Positions 26,871 to 38,752 are shown, counted from the first letter of the stretch. The stretch is DNA of 39,060 nt from Gammaproteobacteria bacterium (GCA_023266055.1 JAHFRW010000023.1:1-39060); one strand, 5' to 3'. Notes: generated by a model from the letters alone, not told the origin. Translations and numbers: made by a program.

Positions 26871-27242
26871 TTACTCCTTACCCTTCAACAGCGATTTGAG
26901 GTCGGCAAACGGGTTGTGGGTGGCGGTGGCGGAGGTTTGTTTGGCGCCTGCAGTGGGGGCGCCCTGACGCGAGGCTTCGAGGTGGCGGGAATGTTCGTTG
27001 TCGTGACAGTAGACGCACAGCAGCTCCCAGTTGCTGCCATCGGTCGGGTTGTTGTCGTGATTGTGGTCGCGGTGATGTACGGTGAGTTCCTGGAGGTTTA
27101 CGCGGGTGAATTCTCGGGTGCAACGGCCGCAGATCCAAGGATACAATTTCAGTGCCTGTTCGCGGTAGCCGCGTTCGCGCTGGGCGCTGTTGCGGTGGGC
27201 GTCGGCGACGATCTGATCCAGCTTGCTGTTTTTTTGGGACAT
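26871..27242 (-). CDS. yajD: HNH nuclease family protein YajD
   Basis: The 123-aa protein follows E. coli YajD almost throughout: GYREQALKLYPWICGRC, REF, LQELTVHHRDHNHDNNP, DGSNWELLCVYCHDNEHS and the tail NPFADLKSLLKGK. The HNH site is intact (H56-H57, N71, H80) with zinc-type Cys pairs C38/C41 and C76/C79. The biological role of YajD is not established; a DNA-cleaving or binding role is predicted from the fold. It is 112 nt downstream of recQ on the same strand. No strong ribosome site is seen. Confidence 0.93.
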   Translation of the reverse strand: MSQKNSKLDQIVADAHRNSAQRERGYREQALKLYPWICGRCTREFTRVNLQELTVHHRDHNHDNNPTDGSNWELLCVYCHDNEHSRHLEASRQGAPTAGAKQTSATATHNPFADLKSLLKGKE

Positions 27243-27354
27243 GGTTATAGGCGTGCCTGTGATGGTCTTTTAGTGTAACCCTGTCGGCAGGTGTTATTTC
27301 AAGCAGGGTGCACGACACCCGAAACACCACATTAAATCAGCGTACGCGCTTCCG

Positions 27355-29172
27355 TCAAGCATACTCCGCCAGCACTTCCAGAAATTCCGCACCGTAGTGT
27401 TCGAGTTTTTGTTTGCCCACACCGGGAATAGCAGCGATTTGCGAGAGCCGCGCGGGACGCTGTTCGAGCATTTCGAGCAGGGTGGCGTCGTGAAAAATAA
27501 CATAGGGTGGCACGCCTTGTTCGCGTGCCAGTTCCATGCGTTTGTTTTTGAGTGCCTGCCACAGCGCCTGGTCTTCGGGCGAGTCAAACTGGTATTTGTT
27601 TTTCAACCGGGTGGCGGTGGCCACCGGGGATTTTTTGCTGCGCGGTTCGGGATCCTTACGCAGGGCGATGGGTTGTTCGCCACGCAGCAGCGGACGGCTT
27701 TCGCTGGTGAGGCGCAGGCCCCCGTGGCCCGCCATGTCAACCGCCAGCATGCCCGCCGCCACCAGTTGCCGATAGATGCTGCTCCATTGTGTCTGGCTGA
27801 ATTCCTTGCCGAGACCAAAGATACCGAGCTTGTCATGACCGAAGCGTTGTACCTGATCGGTGAGTTTGGCCAGCAGCACATCAATGAGGTGCCCGACACC
27901 GAAGCGTTGCCCGGTGCGATACACGCATGACAGGGCTTTTTGCGCGGCCACGGTGCCGTCCCAGGTTTGAACAGGCGTCAGGCAGTTGTCGCAGTTACCA
28001 CAGGCGGCGGTATACGTTTCACCAAAATAATTCAGCAGCACCTGTCGGCGGCAACGGGTGGTTTCGCAAAAGCCCAGCAGCGCATCGAGCTTTTGTTTTT
28101 CGAGGTGTTTGCGCTGTTCGTTGGCTTCGCTACCGTCCACCATCTGGCGCAGCATGATGACGTCGCCCAGCCCATAGGTCAGCCAGGCGTTGGCGGGCAG
28201 GCCATCACGGCCACCGCGCCCGGTTTCCTGATAATAACCTTCCATGCTTTTCGGTAAATCCAGATGCGCGACAAAGCGCACATTGGGTTTGTCGATGCCC
28301 ATGCCGAACGCCACGGTGGCGACAATGATTACGCCTTCTTCGCGCAGAAAACGCTGCTGATGCGTGTAGCGCACCGCACTTTCCAGACCGGCATGATAAG
28401 GCAGTGCGTTCCAGCCCTGTTCGACAAGCCATTGCGCGGTTTCTTCCACGCGCTTGCGCGACAGGCAATAAATGATACCAGCATCACCGCGATGCGCCGC
28501 TTCGAGAAACGCCAGCAGTTGTTTGCGTGCGTTGGCCTTTTGCACGATGTGGTAGCGAATGTTGGTGCGGTCAAAGCTTGAAACAAATTGCTGTGCCTGG
28601 TCAAGCCCGAGGCGTTCGACAATTTCGCTGCGGGTCGGCGCGTCGGCGGTGGCCGTGAGGGCGATGCGCGGCACCTGCGGAAAACGTTCGTGCAACACGC
28701 AAAGCTGTAGATATTCGGCACGAAAATCATGTCCCCATTGCGATACACAATGCGCTTCGTCAATAGCAAACAACGCAACGGTGATGCGTTCCAGCAGCTG
28801 CAGAAAACGCGGCGTCATGAGCCGTTCCGGCGCCACATACAGCAGATCCAGCTCACCCCGTAGCAGGCGCTGTTCCACCTCGCTGGCGGCGCGCGCGTCG
28901 AGACTGGAATTAAGCAGTGCCGCCTTCACGCCCAGTTGCAATAACGCGTCCACCTGATCCTGCATCAGCGCGATCAGCGGTGACACGACGATGCCGGTGC
29001 CCTGCCGTAGCAGCGCCGGAATCTGGTAGCACAGCGATTTGCCGCCGCCGGTCGGCATTAACACCAGCACGTCGCCGCCACCGTTCACGTGTTCAATAAT
29101 GGCGCTCTGATGACCACGAAATTCACCGTAGCCAAAGATCGTACGAAGTATGTGCAAGTGAGGGGTGGTCAT
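27355..29172 (-). CDS. recQ: ATP-dependent DNA helicase RecQ
   Basis: The 605-aa protein is of normal RecQ length. It has a SF2 core with Walker A TGGGKS (41-46), DEAH (138-141), the aromatic-rich loop [12 protein letters not shown], and motif VI ([10 protein letters not shown]). These are followed by the zinc-binding element ([16 protein letters not shown]), a winged helix, and a C-terminal HRDC domain ([23 protein letters not shown] to the end). RecQ unwinds DNA 3' to 5' in the RecFOR recombination pathway. GAGG lies just before the ATG. It is divergent from dnaA, so the two share the 257-bp spacer near the origin; recF lies 3 kb away on the other strand. Confidence 0.97.
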   Translation of the reverse strand: MTTPHLHILRTIFGYGEFRGHQSAIIEHVNGGGDVLVLMPTGGGKSLCYQIPALLRQGTGIVVSPLIALMQDQVDALLQLGVKAALLNSSLDARAASEVEQRLLRGELDLLYVAPERLMTPRFLQLLERITVALFAIDEAHCVSQWGHDFRAEYLQLCVLHERFPQVPRIALTATADAPTRSEIVERLGLDQAQQFVSSFDRTNIRYHIVQKANARKQLLAFLEAAHRGDAGIIYCLSRKRVEETAQWLVEQGWNALPYHAGLESAVRYTHQQRFLREEGVIIVATVAFGMGIDKPNVRFVAHLDLPKSMEGYYQETGRGGRDGLPANAWLTYGLGDVIMLRQMVDGSEANEQRKHLEKQKLDALLGFCETTRCRRQVLLNYFGETYTAACGNCDNCLTPVQTWDGTVAAQKALSCVYRTGQRFGVGHLIDVLLAKLTDQVQRFGHDKLGIFGLGKEFSQTQWSSIYRQLVAAGMLAVDMAGHGGLRLTSESRPLLRGEQPIALRKDPEPRSKKSPVATATRLKNKYQFDSPEDQALWQALKNKRMELAREQGVPPYVIFHDATLLEMLEQRPARLSQIAAIPGVGKQKLEHYGAEFLEVLAEYA

Positions 29173-29429
29173 GGTGCCTCATGATATCATCAATCCTGAA
29201 AATTCCTCACGCCGAAAAAATTCCAAAAAAATATTTGTTGTTAAAAATCAATGCTTTTAACCCGTCCTGGGGTGCCACGCCGGGGTTAAAACCATATTAA
29301 TATCAACGCATTGAACGGCATCCCCGCAATTGGGCGGGGGTGTGGATAACTTTTTTCAAGAGGTATAGACTCAACCCCTTTCAGGATTATCATGATGATG
29401 TTCTGGTGCACCTGTTCGGGAGATTTTTA
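29173..29429. promoter_or_regulatory. recQ-dnaA divergent spacer with DnaA box
   Basis: The spacer carries a consensus DnaA box (TTATCCACA on the minus strand, 29341-29349) about 80 nt before the dnaA start. A near-perfect inverted repeat (29255-29264 with 29281-29291, TTTTAACCC arms) also lies here, between A/T-rich tracts. The box fits autoregulation of dnaA or part of the origin. A longer dnaA frame reaches 29340 but has no ribosome site, so most of this is taken as non-coding. Confidence 0.6.
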
Positions 29430-30803
29430 GTGGATTCTTGCTTGTGGCCGCAATGCCTTGAACGTCTGGCGAGCGAACTTACGCCGCAACAATTCAATAC
29501 GTGGATTCGGCCGCTGCATGCCGTTGAGGACGGCGCCTCTCTGCGCCTGCTGGCGCCCAACCAGTTTGTGCTCGATTGGGTACGCGAGCGTTTTACGCAA
29601 TTAATTACCGGCATTTTGTCGGCCGCCGGTGGCGACTCACCGCCGCAACTTCTTTTTGAAATCGGCAGTGTCGTCGCACCGCGCGCGGCCGTGGACAGCA
29701 CGGTAACGGCCAGCCCCTCAACACGCATCACGGCGCCCAAAAAAGGCTTTCTGCGCAAGGAACAGCATCACGAGATTGACCACATCAGCAATCTGCGCAC
29801 CGAGTTTACCTTTGATACCTTTGTTGCCGGAAAATCCAACCAACTGGCGCGTGCGGCCTCGGTGCAAATCGCGGAAAATCCTGGTAGTGCCTACAATCCG
29901 TTGTTCATCTATGGCGGCGTTGGCCTGGGCAAAACCCATTTGATGCATGCCGTGGGTAATCTGTTTGTACAGCGTAACCCCAATGCCAAGGTGGTGTACC
30001 TGCACTCCGAACAGTTTGTTGGCGACATGGTAAAGGCCCTGCAGCACAACAGTATTGACGAATTCAAGCGCTATTACCGTTCCGTGGACAGCCTGCTGAT
30101 TGATGATATTCAGTTTTTCGCGGGAAAAGAGCGTTCCCAGGAAGAATTCTTCCATACCTTTAATTATCTGATGGAAGGACAACGGCAAATTATCATGACC
30201 TGCGACCGTTATCCAAAGGAAGTTAACGGACTCGAAGAGCGACTTAAATCGCGTTTTGGCTGGGGTTTAACGGTACATATCGAGCCACCGGAACTGGAAA
30301 CCCGGGTGGCTATTCTGATGAACAAGGCCGAGCAGATGAATCACATTCTGCCCAATGAGGTCGCGTTTTTTATTGCCAAGCGCATTCGTTCCAACGTGCG
30401 TGAGCTGGAAGGCGCATTGCGGCGGGTGCTGGCCAACGCACGGTTTACCGGCAAGCCGATTACGGTGGATTTTACCAAGGAAGCCCTGCGCGACCTGCTG
30501 GCGTTGCAGGATCGTATGGTGACCATTGAAAATATCCAGAAAACTGTCGCGGATTACTATAAAATCAGGGTAGCGGATCTGCTCTCGGAGCGCCGTACAC
30601 GCTCTCTGGCGCGACCACGTCAGTTAGCCATGGCGTTATCCAAGGAATTGACCAAACACAGCCTGCCGGAGATTGGCAGCGCGTTTGGTGGCCGGGATCA
30701 TACGACGGTGCTGCATGCTTTTCGAAAAATTGGTGAATTGAGGGAGAGCGACAAACACGTCAATGAGGATTATTCAAACCTGTTGAGAACCCTATCTACA
30801 TAA
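29430..30803 (+). CDS. dnaA: Chromosomal replication initiator DnaA
   Basis: GTG at 29430 is chosen: GGGAG lies about 8 nt upstream and the product then begins like other DnaA proteins ([22 protein letters not shown]). This gives 457 aa (E. coli 467). Domain I (1-85) is followed by a short variable linker. AAA+ domain III has Walker [10 protein letters not shown] (162-170) and Walker B LLIDDIQ (222-228), and domain IV carries the DnaA signature [13 protein letters not shown] (421-433). It binds DnaA boxes and opens oriC as an ATP complex. Boxes on both sides of the gene support autoregulation. Confidence 0.98.
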   Translation: MDSCLWPQCLERLASELTPQQFNTWIRPLHAVEDGASLRLLAPNQFVLDWVRERFTQLITGILSAAGGDSPPQLLFEIGSVVAPRAAVDSTVTASPSTRITAPKKGFLRKEQHHEIDHISNLRTEFTFDTFVAGKSNQLARAASVQIAENPGSAYNPLFIYGGVGLGKTHLMHAVGNLFVQRNPNAKVVYLHSEQFVGDMVKALQHNSIDEFKRYYRSVDSLLIDDIQFFAGKERSQEEFFHTFNYLMEGQRQIIMTCDRYPKEVNGLEERLKSRFGWGLTVHIEPPELETRVAILMNKAEQMNHILPNEVAFFIAKRIRSNVRELEGALRRVLANARFTGKPITVDFTKEALRDLLALQDRMVTIENIQKTVADYYKIRVADLLSERRTRSLARPRQLAMALSKELTKHSLPEIGSAFGGRDHTTVLHAFRKIGELRESDKHVNEDYSNLLRTLST

Positions 30804-31030
30804 TGTTAACAACATGTGGATAATTTACAGGAAGTTTAAGAATCGTAAGTTATTAACAATCTACCCACAGGCTTCCAGGGGTGGTATGCACGAACTTCAA
30901 GCTGCTTTATGATTAATGTAATATTTTGTTTTTAAATGAAAAATTAGACTTATCCACGGTTTTTAAGTCACTAATAACAGTAATAATAAATATATTAAAT
31001 AATATATTATTTATTTAGGTTAATAATATT
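30804..31030 (+). other. oriC: Candidate oriC in dnaA-dnaN spacer
   Basis: The 227-bp spacer is very A/T-rich. It holds a consensus DnaA box (TGTGGATAA, 30815-30823), a one-mismatch box (TTATCCACG, 30950-30958) and a weaker CTACCCACA (30861-30869). Just after the second box come TAA-type triplets (CAGTAATAATAA, about 30978-30989), resembling DnaA-trios, and then a run of almost pure A/T to the dnaN start (to 31029). This order (box, trios, A/T tract) is that of bacterial unwinding elements. The dnaN promoter probably lies in the same spacer. Confidence 0.65.
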
Positions 31031-32149
31031 ATGAAATGTTCCATTCAGCGTGAAAACCTTTTAAAACCCCTGCAACTGGTTTCAGGTGTGGTAGAACGTC
31101 GGCAGACGTTACCGATACTCTCCAATGTTTTATTGAAGGCGGGTAAGGACGGCTTGTCGGTGATTGCTACTGATCTTGAAATCGAAATGTCGGCGCATAC
31201 TTCTTTCGATTGCTCCGACCCCAGTGACGTTACACTGCCAGCGCGCAAGTTCATGGATATCTGTCGTGCCTTGCCGGAACAGGCCATGATTGAAATCAGT
31301 ACTGAAGAAGGGGCTGACGATGCCGGAGGCCGTGCGGTAATCCGCTCTGGCAAGAGCCGTTTTGTATTATCCACATTGCCTGCCACCGAGTTTCCAAACA
31401 TTGGTGCGTTTGAAACCGTTCTCGACTTCCAGGTAGCGCAAAATTCACTTAAGAAATTGATTAATAACACAAGTTTTGCCATGGCACAGCAGGACATCCG
31501 TTATTACCTGAATGGATTATTGCTGGAAGTGGCAAACAGCCGGTTACGTGCGGTGGCCACAGACGGGCACCGTTTGGCGCTGGGTGATGCCCGTGCCGAA
31601 GTCAGGGTAGATGAAGTTCAGCAAATTATTCTGCCACGCAAGGCGGTGAATGAGCTGGCGCGCTTGCTAGATGATTCGGAAAACCCGATTCAGGTGCAAA
31701 TAGGCACCAATCACATTCGCCTTTCAACCCCAACCATGGGATTCACTTCCAAATTGATTGATGGCCGTTTCCCGGATTATCACCGTGTGGTACCACAAAA
31801 TGGGGACAAGGTGATTATCAGTGACCGCGAGCCGCTGAAACAGGCACTGGTGCGCACCTCGATTCTTTCCAATGAAAAACACCGCAGTGTACGCCTGATG
31901 CTTGGCAAAGGCAGTTTGCGTCTGTTTGCCCACAACCCTGAACAGGAGCAGGCCGAAGAAGAAGTGGCGGTTGACTACAATGGGTTTGATATTGAAATCG
32001 GGTTTAACGTCAACTACATGGTTGACGCGCTTTCTGTCATCAATACACCACAAATACGCCTGGTATTAACCGACTCCAACAGTTGTTGTCTGATTCAGGG
32101 AGTGGGTAACGATGCCTGTAAATATGTGGTGATGCCGATGCGGTTGTAG
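31031..32149 (+). CDS. dnaN: DNA polymerase III beta sliding clamp
   Basis: The 372-aa protein has the normal length and the three-domain clamp pattern: MKCSIQRENLLKPLQLVSGVVERRQTLPIL at the start, ATDLEIEM, RYYLNGLLLE, ATDGHRLAL, FPDYHRVVP and the terminal KYVVMPMRL. It forms the ring that tethers Pol III and other polymerases to DNA. It follows dnaA by 227 bp (the origin-like spacer) and precedes recF by 50 bp with a hairpin between. A consensus DnaA box (31367-31375) inside the gene may be chance. Confidence 0.98.
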   Translation: MKCSIQRENLLKPLQLVSGVVERRQTLPILSNVLLKAGKDGLSVIATDLEIEMSAHTSFDCSDPSDVTLPARKFMDICRALPEQAMIEISTEEGADDAGGRAVIRSGKSRFVLSTLPATEFPNIGAFETVLDFQVAQNSLKKLINNTSFAMAQQDIRYYLNGLLLEVANSRLRAVATDGHRLALGDARAEVRVDEVQQIILPRKAVNELARLLDDSENPIQVQIGTNHIRLSTPTMGFTSKLIDGRFPDYHRVVPQNGDKVIISDREPLKQALVRTSILSNEKHRSVRLMLGKGSLRLFAHNPEQEQAEEEVAVDYNGFDIEIGFNVNYMVDALSVINTPQIRLVLTDSNSCCLIQGVGNDACKYVVMPMRL

Positions 32150-32156
32150 TCACGAC

Positions 32157-32189
32157 GTTATGGGACACGGTGTTGTCGTGTCCCATAAC
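32157..32189 (+). other. 13-bp perfect hairpin between dnaN and recF
   Basis: The arms 32157-32169 and 32177-32189 are perfectly complementary around a 7-nt loop. There is no following U-tract, so it is not a classical terminator. It covers the upstream GTG of the longer recF frame and ends 10 nt before the recF ATG, where it could affect translation, RNA processing or partial termination. Confidence 0.7.
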
Positions 32190-32199
32190 CCGAATTTCC

Positions 32200-33279
32200 A
32201 TGAGTCTTTCCACTCTCCACATCAAAAACCTCAGAAATCTCGCCGACGTTCACATTGAACCCGCGCCGTGCCTGAATATCATCCATGGTGCCAATGGCAG
32301 TGGTAAAACCAGCCTTCTGGAAGCCATTTACTTATTAGGCCGTGCCAAATCATTCCGTAGCGCACATCTTCGTATTGTTGAGGGCAACGGTAAGGGCGGT
32401 TTTATGGTGTTTGGCCAGATAAGCAATGCTGCTGGGCAGCCCCAGCCCCTGGGAATTCACTATGAAGGGGGCAAGGTACAGATGCGGGCTGACGGGCGCG
32501 CATTGACACAGACTTCTGAACTGGTGACGCGCCTGCCATTGCTGTTGATGACCCCGGACAGCCATAAGATCCTGACGTTGGGGCCACGCCAGCGCCGTCG
32601 CTTCATAGACTGGGGCGTGTTCCACGTGGAACACATGTTTATGCCGGCCTGGCGGCGTTATCATCGCGCGCTCCGCCAACGTAATGCATCCTTGCGGGCG
32701 CCGGGCCGGTTTGTGCCAGGTGAGGTGTGGGATAATGAGTTACATGAAGCCGCTGGCCAGATTGATCGGCTGCGGCGTGATTACCTGCAACAGTTTTTAC
32801 CGTTATTATCCCGGTTTGTTGAAAAATTACTGCCGGTATATCAGGATATATCGCTGCGGTATCTCCCCGGCTGGGCGCAGGATATAACTTTCCGCGAGGC
32901 ATTGACCCGTTCTCTGGAGCGTGACCGGTTAATGGGATATACGCATAAGGGGCCACATCGGGCGGATGTGCTTATTGAGGCAGAAGGTAAGCCCGTGCAG
33001 GATCATGCTTCAGGCGGCCAGCAAAAACTGTTGATGTGCGCACTGTATCTGGCCCAGGCAGCATTGTTTAAGGCGCGCACCCAACGCCAGTGCCTTATTT
33101 TGCTGGATGATTTGCCTGCCGAGCTGGATGCGGAGCACCGCCACAAGCTTATGGCGCTGTTGTACGAGATGGGCGCACAAGTGATGGTAACCACGACGGA
33201 CAAGGAATTGTTGCATATCCCCCAGGATGCCGAAGCAGGATGGTTTCACGTGGAACACGGCGTGGTGGTGACGCAATAA
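32200..33279 (+). CDS. recF: Recombination/gap-repair protein RecF
   Basis: The ATG at 32200 gives 359 aa (E. coli 357) with the usual start MSLSTLHIKNLRNL; a GTG 30 nt upstream lies in a hairpin. RecF is an SMC/ABC-type ATPase: Walker A GANGSGKT (30-37), ABC signature ASGGQQKLLMCALYLAQA and Walker B CLILLDDLPAELD are all intact. With RecO and RecR it loads RecA at gaps. It ends 1 nt from the stop of a convergent response regulator gene, leaving no room for a terminator. gyrB does not follow directly as it does in many relatives. Confidence 0.97.
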   Translation: MSLSTLHIKNLRNLADVHIEPAPCLNIIHGANGSGKTSLLEAIYLLGRAKSFRSAHLRIVEGNGKGGFMVFGQISNAAGQPQPLGIHYEGGKVQMRADGRALTQTSELVTRLPLLLMTPDSHKILTLGPRQRRRFIDWGVFHVEHMFMPAWRRYHRALRQRNASLRAPGRFVPGEVWDNELHEAAGQIDRLRRDYLQQFLPLLSRFVEKLLPVYQDISLRYLPGWAQDITFREALTRSLERDRLMGYTHKGPHRADVLIEAEGKPVQDHASGGQQKLLMCALYLAQAALFKARTQRQCLILLDDLPAELDAEHRHKLMALLYEMGAQVMVTTTDKELLHIPQDAEAGWFHVEHGVVVTQ

Positions 33280-33280
33280 A

Positions 33281-33973
33281 CTATTGTTCAGTGAGCTTGT
33301 AGCCGCTGCCATGCACGGTAATAAGATAGTAGGGCTTGGTGGGCTCAGGTTCTATTTTTTTGCGCAGACGCACAATGAAGTTATCCACGGTACGGGTGGA
33401 GGTTTCCCCTTGATGCCCCCAGATTTCTGTTAATAGTGTGTCCCGCGAGATGACCTCCCCGCGATGGGTGTAAAGAAAATGCAGGAGATGTATTTCCTTT
33501 GCGCTGATTTCGACAGGCATGCCGTTACAGTTCAATTGGTGGCGTTTAAAGTCAACAACCGCGATACCAATCTGCGCGGTGTCATTATTTGCCATAGCGG
33601 TGGGCTTGCGGCGTAAATGTGCATGCACACGCGCCAGTAACTCCCTGAGACCAAAGGGTTTAACAACATAATCATCCGCGCCAACCTCAAAACCTAGGAC
33701 CTTGTCCATTTCTTCGCTGCGCGCGGTTAACATAATGATGGGCGGCGTAAATCCCTGTTGGCGTAACTGGCGGCAAAAATTGATGCCGCTGCCGTCAGGG
33801 AGCATGAGGTCAAGCAGCACGATGCTAAAATCCTGATTAAAAATAATGTCTTGTGCTTGTTTGAGGGTGTTCGCAACCACGACACGATAGCCCTCCACCT
33901 CCATATTATCGCGAAGGCCGGCGCTCATATCAGGATCATCATCAATAATCAGAATGGCGGGAGACGTTATCAT
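33281..33973 (-). CDS. OmpR-family response regulator
   Basis: The 230-aa protein has a receiver domain (1-120) with D11-D13, phospho-acceptor D55 (VLLDLMLPD), T83 and K105. A winged-helix DNA-binding domain (about 132-228) shows the OmpR/PhoB pattern (EISAKEIHLLHFLYTHRGEVISRDTLLTEIWG, then RTVDNFIVRLRKKIE and YLITVHGSGYKL). Its ATG overlaps the stop of the histidine kinase gene by 4 nt, so the two are a translationally coupled pair. The target genes are not identifiable; the adjacent PsiF-like gene on the same strand is one candidate. Confidence 0.94.
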   Translation of the reverse strand: MITSPAILIIDDDPDMSAGLRDNMEVEGYRVVVANTLKQAQDIIFNQDFSIVLLDLMLPDGSGINFCRQLRQQGFTPPIIMLTARSEEMDKVLGFEVGADDYVVKPFGLRELLARVHAHLRRKPTAMANNDTAQIGIAVVDFKRHQLNCNGMPVEISAKEIHLLHFLYTHRGEVISRDTLLTEIWGHQGETSTRTVDNFIVRLRKKIEPEPTKPYYLITVHGSGYKLTEQ

Positions 33974-35541
33974 AATGCCGTGTTGTCCGTAACGATGGGG
34001 AAATACACACAGGCACGGGTGCCGTGACTCTCGGGCCCTGCGCCCAGAATAAAACGGGCGTGATGGGCTTCGGCAATCTGGTCAACCAGCGTCAGTCCCA
34101 GCCCGGAGCCGGTGGCGGGATTCGTATCGCCGCCCTGCTGAAAGGGTTTGCGCACCCGTGTCAGGTCGGCCGCTGGAATGCCGGGGCCAAAATCCGTGAC
34201 GGACAGCTCTACCTCGCGGGCCTCACAACGCAGCTCGATGCGTATTTGTCCGCCGCCGCCATGCTTGATGGCATTATCCATCAAATTAAGCATGATTTGT
34301 GTAATGCCGTGTGGGTCATGGGCTACACAGGGCGCCGTTGCCGGGATCAACACCTCCAGTTGTGCGCCATGTTGCTCAAGGCGAAGCTTGTAATCATCCA
34401 GTATACGCAGCAAGGTTTCACGAAGATTGAGGCTGGTAAGATGATAGATCTTTATGCCCTGGCGAAGCCGCGCAAAATCCAGAACCGTGTCGATCATTTG
34501 TGACAGACGTTCCGCTTCACGAAGAATGACACAATAATAATCGTGCTGGCGCGCAGGCTCTGTAACGCGTTTTAAATACAGGGTTTCAGCGTACATGCGA
34601 ATCAATGCCAGGGGCGTCTTCAGTTCATGGGATACATTGGCAACAAAGCGATTACGCAAATCAACCAGCGCATGTTCACGCCGCAGCTCACTCCATACTG
34701 CAAAGGTCGCCATTAACATGGCCAGAATGATGCCCCCGGTTACGCCCAGTATGGAGGCGTTTTTACGCTGTATACGGGACTTTTCCTTGTCGATATCCGG
34801 TTTGAGAACCAGCATCCAGCCGGGCAGGGCGGAGCCGACCGGCCAGTTGAGCGCCAGATCATCCCATGCGGCGTTTTCATCATTGAGCTGAACATGAACA
34901 TCCTGATCACGGCTGAATTCATCGAGGAGCGGTGCCAGATGCTGTGCCTTGATTTTATTCAGATCAAAGCGGATTAATAATCCGCCTGCGGAGGGGTCGA
35001 TATCATTAATTGGTTGCCGCGCAAACAGCACCGGCTGGTCACCCATCTTGTCGATGGCGATGGTGCGTGTAGACGGATGAGCGGCCTTTGTAGCATCGTC
35101 CAATACGCTGCGCTCAACCAGCCATTTATTGAATAACCGTTGTTTTTGATCCCGGGTTTCAGGAAACGTACCGCGAATATGCATTTGGGCATCCAGCACG
35201 AGTATGTATTGCACCTCGGGAAAATTGCCGAGCACCTGCTCCATCATGTCCTTATCGATGACATGGGGCGGAATATTCTTTAATGCAAGAAAAGGCGGCC
35301 GCATGGCTGCGAGTACACCCTGTTCAATGCGGTTGGCCAGTAACGCCATGGCCTGCGCCTGGGACTCCCGAATGGCTTCATCAAGCACCCGATGCTGGCC
35401 CTGCATCAGCTTGATGGTAAAGCCCGATATAGCGAACATGGCGATCAGCAACACCAGCAAAAGCATGATGGACGTGCGTGTACGCACACCCGGCGGTGAA
35501 TGGCGTGCAGGATCGGTGAATCCTGTGGGTGGCGTGGTCAT
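33970..35541 (-). CDS. Sensor histidine kinase paired with the OmpR-type regulator
   Basis: The 523-aa protein has TM1 (about 24-45), a periplasmic sensor region (46-262) and TM2 (about 263-283). HisKA follows with phospho-acceptor H305 (FVANVSHELKTPLALI), then a HATPase with N-box (LNLMDNAIKH), DFGPGIP and GSGLGL. There is no recognisable HAMP: TM2 leads within about 15 residues to the HisKA helix. The signal is unknown; the sensor part has no motif I can name. A TATAAT-like -10 (35612-35607, minus) lies about 66 nt upstream, though with a weak -35. Confidence 0.93.
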   Translation of the reverse strand: MTTPPTGFTDPARHSPPGVRTRTSIMLLLVLLIAMFAISGFTIKLMQGQHRVLDEAIRESQAQAMALLANRIEQGVLAAMRPPFLALKNIPPHVIDKDMMEQVLGNFPEVQYILVLDAQMHIRGTFPETRDQKQRLFNKWLVERSVLDDATKAAHPSTRTIAIDKMGDQPVLFARQPINDIDPSAGGLLIRFDLNKIKAQHLAPLLDEFSRDQDVHVQLNDENAAWDDLALNWPVGSALPGWMLVLKPDIDKEKSRIQRKNASILGVTGGIILAMLMATFAVWSELRREHALVDLRNRFVANVSHELKTPLALIRMYAETLYLKRVTEPARQHDYYCVILREAERLSQMIDTVLDFARLRQGIKIYHLTSLNLRETLLRILDDYKLRLEQHGAQLEVLIPATAPCVAHDPHGITQIMLNLMDNAIKHGGGGQIRIELRCEAREVELSVTDFGPGIPAADLTRVRKPFQQGGDTNPATGSGLGLTLVDQIAEAHHARFILGAGPESHGTRACVYFPIVTDNTAL

Positions 35542-35606
35542 AACCTTCGGCGTATACCTGTTAACGCAACCTGAATGAGACCGGCATGATACCTGCGTCC
35601 CTTGGG

Positions 35607-35612
35607 ATTATA
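35607..35612 (-). promoter_or_regulatory. Possible -10 element of the kinase-regulator operon
   Basis: A perfect TATAAT on the minus strand sits about 66 nt before the histidine kinase start. No good -35 is found at 16-18 bp, so it is only a candidate. It lies inside an imperfect inverted repeat with CCCTTG/CAAGGG arms. Confidence 0.35.
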
Positions 35613-35736
35613 ACGGGCTATCGTAACAAGGGATACCAGACGCTGAATCGGCTAATGAAGATTGCTGAGGGGTATGATGCGGCGGGGCTTGGCCATGAAG
35701 AAAAATTATAACTATAGTGTAAATATAATATTTATA

Positions 35737-35766
35737 GCCTACGGAGCCCGGTCGGGCTCCGTAGGC
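35737..35766 (-). terminator. Terminator of the PsiF-like gene
   Basis: A perfect 13-bp GC-rich stem (35737-35749 with 35754-35766) and 4-nt loop lies 20 nt after the stop of the PsiF-like gene. On the minus strand it is followed by an A/T-rich stretch (ATAAATATTATATTT) rather than a clean U-run. Confidence 0.65.
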
Positions 35767-35785
35767 TTCATGGTCGTTGCCGGAA

Positions 35786-36001
35786 TTACTTGGCAGGCAT
35801 GGGCGCTACGGCATCTTTCTTGGCCTCGTGTTTTTCAACACAGGTTTTGATATAGGCGTCCAGCTTATCCTTGGAAACATGGTCTTTTTTCGCGGCTTTG
35901 GCACATTGGCTCTGGGCACTTTCCGCCGGGGAGGCGGATGCTGGCATTGACATGACAGGTAATACGGCCAACATTGTTGCGAGGATAAATAATTTTTTCA
36001 T
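35786..36001 (-). CDS. Small secreted PsiF-repeat-like protein
   Basis: The ATG at 36001 has AAGGA about 9 nt upstream and gives 71 aa; a longer frame to 36073 lacks a ribosome site. The signal peptide (MKKLFILATMLAVLPVMSMPASA) is followed by one Cys-x(n)-Cys unit: QCAKAAKKDHVSKDKLDAYIKTCVEKH, which resembles a single PsiF repeat (E. coli PsiF has two). The tail is Lys/Ala/Pro-rich. PsiF is phosphate-starvation inducible; whether that holds here is unknown. It lies between the two-component system and gyrB on the minus strand, with hairpins on both sides. Confidence 0.7.
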   Translation of the reverse strand: MKKLFILATMLAVLPVMSMPASASPAESAQSQCAKAAKKDHVSKDKLDAYIKTCVEKHEAKKDAVAPMPAK

Positions 36002-36044
36002 GGTACATTCCTTATTCGGGCTAATAATGATGAATGATAACACT

Positions 36045-36082
36045 GGTTCAAGGGTGGCAAACCCTTTCGCCACCCTTGAACC
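36045..36082 (+). terminator. Hairpin upstream of PsiF-like gene, possible plus-strand terminator
   Basis: A perfect 14-bp stem (36045-36058 with 36069-36082) and 10-nt loop lies here. On the plus strand, a T-rich stretch (AATTTGTTTTTA) follows 7 nt later. It lies 44 nt upstream of the PsiF-like start, so on that strand it would be in the leader or promoter region. No plus-strand gene ends here, so a terminator role is uncertain. Confidence 0.45.
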
Positions 36083-36228
36083 TAGACTAATTTGTTTTTA
36101 TCGCCATGAGAATCACAGCCGTGTCGCACTTTGTAAAAGAATGTCATCAACCGCCCCACACCGAATTACCGCATTCCAGGCACGTTATTGATCACCCCAT
36201 CCTTTTTGAAATACCCGTCGCAGAGTTC

Positions 36229-36257
36229 TTGGTGGGCGAGACAAAAACGTGTTAAAA
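36229..36257 (+). promoter_or_regulatory. Possible gyrB promoter
   Basis: A TTGGTG (36229-36234) lies 17 bp upstream of TTAAAA (36252-36257), about 80 nt before the gyrB ATG. Both hexamers deviate from consensus. A second A/T-rich box (GATATAAA, about 36264-36271) is an alternative -10. This is a candidate only. Confidence 0.3.
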
Positions 36258-36313
36258 TTTGATGATATAAACTTCTGTAAAAAGTTGGTTTTTCAAGGTT
36301 TTTGCATCATTGA

Positions 36314-38752
<2,439 letters not shown>

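Noticed and set aside
29340-29429. An N-terminal extension of DnaA of 30 residues.
   Set aside because: It has no ribosome site, shows no DnaA-like sequence, and overlaps a DnaA box; the GTG at 29430 with GGGAG fits better.
31367-31375. A consensus DnaA box within dnaN, and TTATCCACG within the response regulator gene near 33380.
   Set aside because: They are single sites inside coding sequence without an A/T-rich neighbour, so they are not counted as origin parts.
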